Origin: Plazaster borealis
Taxonomy: Eukaryota; Echinodermata; Asteroidea; Forcipulatida; Labidiasteridae
DNA length: 64,000 nucleotides
Direction: 5' to 3'
NCBI GenBank assembly: GCA_021014325.1
Contig: CM037473.1
Coordinates: 24,046,822-24,110,821 of the forward strand
Every line of letters begins with the position of its first letter. The stretch's first letter is position 1. Under the pieces are notes generated by a model. That model ran no database searches. It saw nothing but the letters and a program-made list of their open reading frames with translations, and had not been told where the DNA came from. This document shows, piece by piece, positions 56,315 through 64,000 of this stretch. The translations under genes were made by a program, and so were the position numbers.

Positions 56315-56653
56315 AGGCCCTGTACACTATTGGTAAGATCGAAAAACACAAATGTTCACAGATTCACACACAACTTACATGATTTGAAGTAAGTAATGGT
56401 TGAAAGGGTTCCTTAAAATATTTCTGCCTAAAATGCTATCGTTTCTGAGAAATGAGTAAAACAATAGTTTTTATCACGCGCGATATTTTGAAAAAACAGA
56501 AAACACATACGGTCTCTTTTCACTATTTTCTCGTGATCTCGATGACCAATTGAGCTCAAACTTTCACAGGTTTGTTTGTTCGTGCATATGTTGAATCACA
56601 TAAAATGTGGACACTGATTTTGAGCTGTTACCAAAAGTGTACAATACCTTTAA
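56311..56653. mobile_element. TTAA MITE, GTACACTATTGG family
   Basis: TTAAAGGCCCTGTACACTAT at the left and AAAGTGTACAATACCTTTAA at the right. The interior has ATGACCAATTGAGCTCAAAC, a relative of the main family's ATGACCAATTGAGCCCAAAT. Confidence 0.8.
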
Positions 56654-57217
56654 ACGTGAACACCTAATAGTTTGATAACCTTTTCGCATGTTGATTGGAC
56701 GGTGTTTTTATTGGAAACATAGAAGATATGCCGAATAAATTAACAGTGGTTTAATAACCTTAAAATGAAAAAAGGGACTTTATTTGTAGGTTTACAGTTT
56801 CGGATTGAAAGGCACATTTTTACGGATCGAAACCTCAGGACAAACTGCAGAATGTAAGTTTGTTATATCATTATGCTCATTGGGATTATGAACGGATAAA
56901 ATGCAAGACTAAAAATAATGGGTAAATTAAATACATATACTTCATTGGTAGAACTTTAATATTTCATAGAAATAACATTCATTCTGAACAACTCTGATTA
57001 TATTCAATAAAGGAATATTTACAACTTGAAAGCAGGGATCAACAATTGACGTTGTTTTGATATAACGTTTTTAAATATTTACATTTTCCCCTTTTATCAG
57101 TCAGATTCTTTTGACGCACACCTTAGCCTACTGTCAGCACGTGTTGAAAAATTGCATTTGAAAGGCACGGGCAGTTTATTATAGCAAACAAACACGGTAC
57201 AAATGAATTAAACTTAC
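56654..57217. other. no feature recognised
   Basis: AT-rich spacer left of the weak exon candidate; if that exon is real, this is intron. Confidence 0.35.
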
Positions 57218-57343
57218 ACAGTCCGTTCGTGACGGCTTGCAGCGTAACCATATCCCCCGGGGTCAGAGAGTCGAGGGCTGGTGCCGGCACTGCATCATCG
57301 CGGATATTAGCTACGCACGAACGCATCGCAAATAAAGCAAATC
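57218..57343 (-). CDS. candidate internal coding exon, family unknown
   Basis: Minus strand: acceptor TTCAATTACGTCAG, then two bases, 41 codons and one base before a perfect GTAAGT donor (126 bp, phase 1 at both ends). It reads FALFAMRSCVANIRDD, AVPAPALDSLTPGD and MVTLQAVTNGL. GC content is well above the flanks. Symmetric phase-1 exons are common in extracellular proteins, and VTLQAVTNG vaguely recalls beta-trefoil strands (fascin/FGF-type), but that is not evidence enough for a call. No neighbouring exon found. Confidence 0.3.
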
Positions 57344-58307
57344 CTGACGTAATTGAAAAGTAAACTCACGTTAATTATAAAAACCGCATTTAGGCCATTT
57401 GCCTCTTTTTTGTTGTTGAATAAATGGACATCTTGAGAAAAGGGATATTGGTTGTTTGAGAAGGCAAATTCAGACTGGAGTCGGGGATATGTGGATGGTG
57501 CCTCCTTTGAGGGTTTTGTATACGGTGCCGATACGCCCTAAGCGATCCAGTAAATAACCGTTCCACCGGAAGACTGAAATTCATATCAAGTGGATATTGC
57601 CTATTTAAAGTAAAGTGTCACAAATCACTAAAAAAATGCATTTCAATGAATGGAATTCGACCGCCTCAGGATACTAGATTAACTATGCATAAAGTAGGAC
57701 TTCCGATTTGCATGTATAATTTCTCCAAACCATTTATTTCTTATTGCTTATATTATTTTAAAGTGTGACTGTCGTATAATATAATTTCATACACAAATAC
57801 AGAATGGTATCCCAATGAATTTATAATGAATCTACACACCATCACACTTGATTGCAAAATTTCACATTTGCCAGTAATTCAATAAATTGTTGCTCTATTT
57901 TCCATCTTTTCAGCACATTTTAAAAAACTTGAAAATTGAAGCAACAAAAACAGACTTGTTGCTTTCGAGTGAATAATCTCAAAAACGTTTGCACGTAAAT
58001 TAGGTTTTATCGTTAGTTTGCAATATTATTGGTAATTTTTTTTTTACTATTTACCATATGACGGGATTACGTTTGAAAAGGTTAAACAGGCTGCTCAATT
58101 CATATACTTCTTTCATCAACAACTCAGCACTAGTTTTATCATTGAATTGCTGTAAAAATGAATAAATAAGTTCACAGAACTCCAGAAAAAAAAATTGCGG
58201 GGAATTTAGTTTCTTTATTAAGCTTTTCAGGCACATGCAAACAGAAGCAGAAAAATGTACACACGATTTAAAAAAATGTGTTCAATAACATCCGTTCTTA
58301 TTCTAGA
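57344..58307. other. no feature recognised
   Basis: AT-rich; a GC-richer patch at 57460-57570 is open on both strands without a recognised product. Confidence 0.35.
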
Positions 58308-58725
58308 GTCAATGAAAACAAATTCTTTCAAGGGTTAGATTTGTCTACCCCTGCTGAACATAGTGTTCTGTTTTGACATCAATGAAAACAAATTCTTTGA
58401 AGGGTTAGATTTGTCTGCCCCTGCTGAAGTTCTTCTACTTGAGACAATGATTGGAAAATCTGTTACAGAATGCTGGGCTCTGGCAAAAATTATTTTGTAT
58501 TCCCACCGAAAAAATGCATACATCTGTAAAGGGTAACTCTACTCTATCCCCACCGAAGAATGCACACAAAGGGTCAGACTATTCTATCCCCATCTAAAAA
58601 TGCACACATGTAAAGGGTTAGACTATTCTATCCCCACCGAAAAATGCACACATGTAAAAGGTTTGATTATTCTATCCCCACCGAAAACGCGCAAAAAAGT
58701 CGCTAAAGGGTTAGACTATTTTAAT
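58308..58725. repeat. two adjacent short tandem arrays sharing AAGGGTTAGA
   Basis: First, two ~64-bp copies of TCAATGAAAACAAATTCTTT...GGGTTAGATTTGTCTGCC (58308-58430). Then, from about 58527, five units of 40-50 bp of the type AAAGGGTTAGACTATTCTAT then CCCCACCGAAAAATGCACAC. The shared GGGTTAGA suggests one array evolved from the other. Confidence 0.8.
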
Positions 58726-59308
58726 TTGAAGTCGACATAGGCCTATCGTGTCATCATATTGTAACCCCTAAGAGGAAAACAAATACGAATCGCGTCCATT
58801 TTTCGCGAAACAGTGCAAATAAGCCTAGATCAAATGCCACAATTTTCTTTTACAAGACTGAACAAATTTATCGTAACATTATTGCGTATATTATTAAACA
58901 TTTAATTAAAAGTGATGAAAGTGCTCCATGCAGTTTGCTCCACAATTTGTTCATCTTTATTATAATGAAATAACATGTTCCCAACTCTTGTAACAAAACT
59001 GTATTGGGATGAAGAGTATTTCGGTTTTACCTTTAATAATCGATGTGTGCTAGGCACATGTGCATCATAACGGTAAAACCAAAATAATATCCGTAACATT
59101 TCTTGAAGGCCAGACAGACAGATAATCATTTTGTCGTACTGTCTCTATGCAATACTTTCTTGACAGCACATCATCAACCTTTAACATGGCGAAGAAGTTT
59201 TGTTTCGCACCTGTTCTAATCAATATGACCAAACCGAGGCTTGGGGAAATAGTCTGGACTTGTTTTGTATCATATACGAATCATTATTACTTTTTGCAAA
59301 TGATTATA

Positions 59309-59538
59309 CACTGCGAAAACTGGGGTGTTAAAATTGACACCATGGGTGTTGGCACATAATCGATACCGAAGAGAGGATTAAAATTAATATCTTAGAGTGT
59401 TAAAATAACACCAACATGTAATTGTTTTTGCAGAAATTAGTATTATTTTAACACCCTATGGTGTTTATTTTGATTCTCTCTTTGGTATAATGTGACAACA
59501 CCCATGATGTCAGTTTAACACCCCAGTTTTTTGCAGTG
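59309..59538. mobile_element. palindromic TA-type MITE, copy 3
   Basis: CACTGCGAAAACTGGGGTGT to CCCCAGTTTTTTGCAGTG, flanked by TA on both sides (59307-59308 and 59539-59540). The inner palindrome GTGTTAAAATAACACC is retained. Confidence 0.85.
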
Positions 59539-59599
59539 TACAGGGGGCACCTCTTCAAAGATATTGTGGGGTAAGAATTTAGGACTGTTGTTGATCCCA

Positions 59600-59975
59600 A
59601 GTTCAGTTTGATTAGTGGGTGTGAGCACAGCATTGGTCAGACTGCTAAAATATCCACAGATTTACACATAACGTACATGGTATAAAGATGTTGTTAGAAA
59701 ACTTGCCTTACAATATTTATGCCTGAAATGCTATAGTTTTTTTAGAAATGAATAAAACAATCATGTTCAATCCCACGAGTCAAGAACCTGATGTTTGAAT
59801 ACAGTGGAAACTTGATTAATGGTGTTTTTCATCTTTTTGTTTTGACTCGCGACCCTAATGACAATTTGAGCATAAAGTTTCATAGGTTTGTTATTTCATG
59901 TATGTTGGGTCACACAAAGTGCGGAATGGTCTTTGACAATTCCAATGTTGTCCGAGTAGTTTATGTCAATTATGG
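59600..59975. mobile_element. degenerate TTAA-type MITE
   Basis: Follows the 56092/56311 families by landmarks (CACAGCATTGGTCAGACTGC, TAAAACAATCATGTTCAATC, GGGTCACACAAAGTGCGGAA, CAATTCCAATGTTGTCCG), but both ends are eroded. Confidence 0.5.
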
Positions 59976-60656
59976 TCAGGTCTAAAACAGCCAGTGCAGT
60001 AATTGATTGAATTATCAGAGAGAGAGACGATTCCACTGCAATTGATTATTAGCGCAACTTTACATGGACCCATGCTTCAGCGTAAGTTTATTTATAGATC
60101 TATACTCGACATCATCTTCGCCGTCACATGATTAATTTATGAGTTGCGGGTCGATCGAATCTTTGCGATTTTGGAATATTGTAATCCCCTAAATGTGATT
60201 CCCTTGGATAAGATTTGCACAAAATCAGTTTACATCATGGGTGAATGTAAAATAATGATACTGAAAATGGAAAAAAAACGTACATGTTTCGTGAATTAGG
60301 AGAGAGAATACATCATTATTATACTTTTTAAATTAATTCACATCCACTGGATTTTATTTAATAAACACACCATCAACCAACCTACGAAAATATCATCAAA
60401 TTCTGTCGTCACGTTTTAGTGTGAAACAACAAAAAGAACGGTTTTTGTTTTGCCAGGGATTTTGTGCACATTCAGATCGAACTTGTTCGATTGTGGCAAT
60501 CAAAATAAGCAATTTAGGTGACTTGTGGGTTATACAAAATGCTATTTCCTCTACTCTGACAGTATCAGTCGGAAATATTTCTCTGGAGGATTGAGAGTGA
60601 CCTTTATATCATAATTTTTCGAGTCTATTTACAAATCATGTACTTTGTCTTGTATA
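59976..60656. other. no gene; CGTGCACAAA-family remnant
   Basis: A reverse-oriented remnant around 60440-60600 (GCCAGGGATTTTGTGCACAT) belongs to the family at 39.4 and 40.3 kb. Confidence 0.4.
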
Positions 60657-60885
60657 CACTCTAAACAAACTCCCACGTCAACGGATTCCGGGTCCCAGGG
60701 AGCCTGACCCATTTATGGTCAGGCTGACCCGGAAAGTGGTTAAAACGGGATTTTAAGTCGGATTCTGCGCAAGTTGACCCAACTTCTGGGTCATTTTGAC
60801 ACAGACTCCGGGTCATCCCAGCAATGGGTCAGGCACCACGTGACCCGGATCCAGGTCAATTCTGACCCGGGAGGTTTTTAGAGTG
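60657..60885. mobile_element. GGTCA/TGACC MITE, clearest copy
   Basis: CACTCTAAACAAACTCCC at the left (after TA) and GGGAGGTTTTTAGAGTG at the right give inverted ends. The interior is built of CCGGGTCA and TGACCCGG words in both orientations. Reference copy for naming the family. Confidence 0.75.
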
Positions 60886-62876
60886 TTGTGCAACGCGAGA
60901 CAATTTGATTAACACATTCAATGAGAAACGTATTGTTTCCTCTACTTGTCGAAAAGAGTCATGATAGGATCACAAGAGACAACTTGTTAAGACGTTATCT
61001 TGTGTAAAATGGTTTCAAAACACACTGGGACTTTCTTCACGGATGACATTACATTTTAGAAGTGGTTTCATGTTTCTCGATGGACGGTTTGGAACATTTT
61101 ACTATCGTGGCTGCACTTTCTCTTCGTATAGACCGAATGCACTATCGCCGGTGAATTTGTAACCGATGAATCGCATACGGCACGTTAGTCATAAATTGAG
61201 ATATCAGGTGGAGATATGCACTTTCATTTCTTCACTCTCACCTGACCTCCAAATATTTTTTTAAATTAATCTCAGGTCTACTTTCTCTTCATTTATTCAT
61301 TACGAAGGACAAAAGTAAAATTACAAAATGTGAAATCCTAGTAAAAACAGCCTCGGGTGTAACTTTTCTCTCAAGCCGCGCATAAGGACATAACCAAAAA
61401 TAATATCATCACGGTCATCAAGCAGGCTGCAAGAGAAGTTTATGAAGTGTGTCAACTGCCGGACATAGCGACTAAATGAAGGCGACGGCACGGAATGTGA
61501 AAACAAACAAGACTAGACGGGGCTGGATTAAAAGGGGAATCGGGATGTTCATAGATAATATAAAATTAGCATGTCAAAGGTAACACCCTAGAGATTCCGG
61601 GTCGGAACTGACTAGACCAATTTTCCAGGTCATTTTAACGCGTTTTCCAGGTGGCTACTGACCATGTCAAAGGTCAGACCACGGCCTAATTTCATAGAGC
61701 TGCTTTACACAATTAGTGCTTAACGGTTTTCTGCAATAAGCGAAAATGAGCGGGCTATCAGTCACAGATAATACATTACGAATTGTATTTTTGTCGTAAC
61801 ATTATTCTGGTAAGCATAACTTTGTTGTGCTTAGCTACTGTTGGTGCTTAAGCAAATCTATGAAGATGGGGCCAGGTCATTGTTTAATACTCAATTCTGT
61901 CAGTTAAACAGAAAAACACCAAGACCCTTCTTGGGGTGCAGTAAAGAAGAAACATGTTTTAATGGTCCACATTAATGATCATGTTAATCATGTGGAAGAT
62001 TGTTGAGTAGTTTTGAAATCCAGGGTAGCGGAGAAGGGAGAGTTTTTCCCAACTTCTGTTTACAGACTCTTTTTATAACCTCCCTATTTCTATAATGGGC
62101 ATTTCCTTGCACTTTTTTACAATAAACGTCAATATTTGCCTACTCACATACCGTGTAATGGCGGCATATCGGTATCTCAAAAAAGACCATCGAAAGAAGC
62201 AACATCGTCAATGTAGTGCAATTTCCCTCACCCTCAACTTATCACCTTCCCTGTAATTTTGATCTCTAAGACGTATTGGAGCCTGCTGTAATGTTTACTT
62301 CACCTTAAAGGAAGTAAATGCGTTCACAGTAAACGCTGTTTTTTGCAATGAAAAGAAGGTAAGTTACACATTTTGAAAATTATATTTGTTTGAGGTTTTT
62401 CCTTTCGGGCGGACCACTGTAAGAAAATGAATCCATGCTCTTTTTCATGAGCGCCACCAGGTCTGTGATTCCATTCCAGGCGTGATTTGCCGATGTATGT
62501 GTGACACGCACTGCTTTTGTGCGTGATGTTTTTGTTTAAAATGCGCCTTGTGGGATCAGACCATTCAAAATGGCTGTGTAAAGTTCACGATTTTGAACTC
62601 TTGCTTGGCTGTCACAAAATATTGTGGTTGTGGTGTCTTTGCCAGATATCGCAGCAGCTGAAATTGTAATGACTAGAAACAACAAGACATACGGGTAGAC
62701 ATTGGTCGTCTGCCTTTACATACTCCATGACGTCACTCTTTACTGTTGAGAGGTAGGTGGCGAACCCCAAAACAAGATGGCTGCCTTTTCCCCTGATTGA
62801 AAAAGCTATCACTTTGCTATCTTTGAGCAGTGATCTAGCTATTTGAGTCGTATGAAGCATTCTAACAAAGTCTAGT
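60886..62876. other. no gene recognised; GGTCA remnant at 61580-61685
   Basis: Contains CACCCTAGAGATTCCGGGTC and related words at 61580-61685; otherwise unassigned AT-rich sequence with some GC-richer patches near 62400-62600. Confidence 0.4.
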
Positions 62877-63004
62877 CAGGCACTCCGTGCATTAGGTCTG
62901 CAGCAGCATTTATAAAGTTACCACAAACGTGACTTTCCTTGACCAATTAGGAATCTGTAAATGGGCAGCGTGAAAGAGTCTTTATGTCATGCACGGAGTG
63001 CCTG
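62877..63004. mobile_element. short MITE with perfect 16-bp inverted ends
   Basis: CAGGCACTCCGTGCAT at the left and ATGCACGGAGTGCCTG at the right, 128 bp in all. The interior is not palindromic. Target duplication not resolved. Confidence 0.65.
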
Positions 63005-64000
63005 GTTTAAAGCCTCGGCCAGTCTGTACCATAATGTGTAGATATTAAGCCAGACTAAAATAAATTGGCTGCCATGAGTCTTCGAAGACGCGAGTTAATT
63101 AAAGGGGAGGTATCAAATCAAAAGGTATTGACTGATTCGTCTTGGTACAAGACGTTACCTAGACCGCAGTAGGTTGCGAAGTACTTTGCAGATGATCCGC
63201 ACAAAAAAACAATATGGCTGCCGAGAGTCAACGCGAACCAAACAAATGGACTGTATCAAATCACATGTTACTTCTTGATTGAACTTGTATATGACGTTAT
63301 TAAGTATTTACCTAATTTGAACGCCGCCTATAACATAATATTAATAAAATAAATAACATTACATGCTCAGATTTTAACATTAACGTTATTACATTCCTCA
63401 CATGGCTGAATTTGAAAAAAGATACCAAGGTGCACCACTTTAAAATAGATCTGTTGGTTTTGTTACCAAATAATATCATCGGATTTCCTCCGTTTCTTCG
63501 GGGAAAACTTGCATCCGCTATAGAATGATACAACTAATGTATCAACATTACACAATGACTAGCGGCTTCAATAATGTTCGAGTGAAGATTCGTTTCCATT
63601 GTGCCATAAGTAAAATAATATCCTCTGAAGTCATGTTATTTAAAGAGATGGTACGACGTTGATACTTTCTTTCCAAACATCTAAGTTTCAAGGCCTATCA
63701 TAAACACAACTAATATATTTCATAATATCTCTCTATGCCAAACGAAAAACCGTAAAGCTTACGTGTCGAGGAGTTAAACGTAAATATAACATCACGTATA
63801 CAAATCTTAAATGTTATTGTATTTGTATTAAGAGCACATTATATCGAATACCTTTTATGACGTATTTTTTTAACGGTCCCGTTTTGGGTTTTTTTTTGCA
63901 TCAAGGCTGCCACATTTATATATACGGTGGGTTTTTCATCGTAGTCACTCAATGTTTAGAGCCACTATAACGTCCAGAAAAGGAAGGTTATCCATTCCGG
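63005..64000. other. no feature recognised
   Basis: AT-rich sequence to the end of the window. Confidence 0.4.

Overview
This is a eukaryotic, intron-bearing, AT-rich genomic window with sparse genes and many repeats. One multi-exon gene is clear, a few exon-sized candidates are weaker, and the rest is mostly short non-autonomous transposons, tRNA-derived SINEs and minisatellites. The gene is a deuterostome-style nicotinic receptor subunit. The repeats (TTAA-bounded and TA-bounded foldback elements, tRNA-headed SINEs, Penelope-type fragments) look like those I recall from sea-star genomes, so I infer an asteroid echinoderm. That inference rests on memory of repeat families, not on a search.

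Layout. At the left edge (140-332, minus strand) is a candidate last exon of a small secreted cysteine-rich peptide precursor, with a KR cleavage site. From about 0.9 to 10 kb there are repeats and hairpins and no secure gene. From 10538 to 17223 (plus strand) six exons encode nearly all of an alpha-type nicotinic acetylcholine receptor subunit: 479 residues without the signal-peptide exon. Its introns carry two small foldback elements, a 41-bp minisatellite of about 29 copies, a SINE and a TTAA-family MITE. A 504-bp hAT-like MITE lies in the probable 3' UTR, and the first AATAAA after the stop codon comes just beyond it.

From 18.6 to 31.7 kb the window holds a 78-bp satellite rich in TGACC/GGTCA half-sites, several copies of one ~375-bp TTAA MITE family, a candidate minus-strand terminal exon (23626-23844), a Penelope-like fragment with a hammerhead-ribozyme-like motif (26701-26748), a 421-bp element with perfect 21-bp inverted ends, and a TATA/CRE promoter-like block. 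A CpG-rich block then leads into a convincing signal-peptide first exon at 31682-31742 (plus), whose downstream exons I could not find.

From 32 to 64 kb I see almost only repeats: more MITEs, two SINEs, three Penelope-like remnants, a SalI-rich minisatellite (37.6-38.3 kb), a GTTCCAAGTGGAAC minisatellite (50.65-51.2 kb), a cluster of Onecut/Cut-like motifs (43.66-44.18 kb), and one weak minus-strand exon candidate at 57218-57343. The genes do not form a visible functional unit. The receptor subunit would assemble into a pentameric acetylcholine-gated cation channel, and the two secretory candidates (140-332, 31682-31742) are unrelated as far as I can see.
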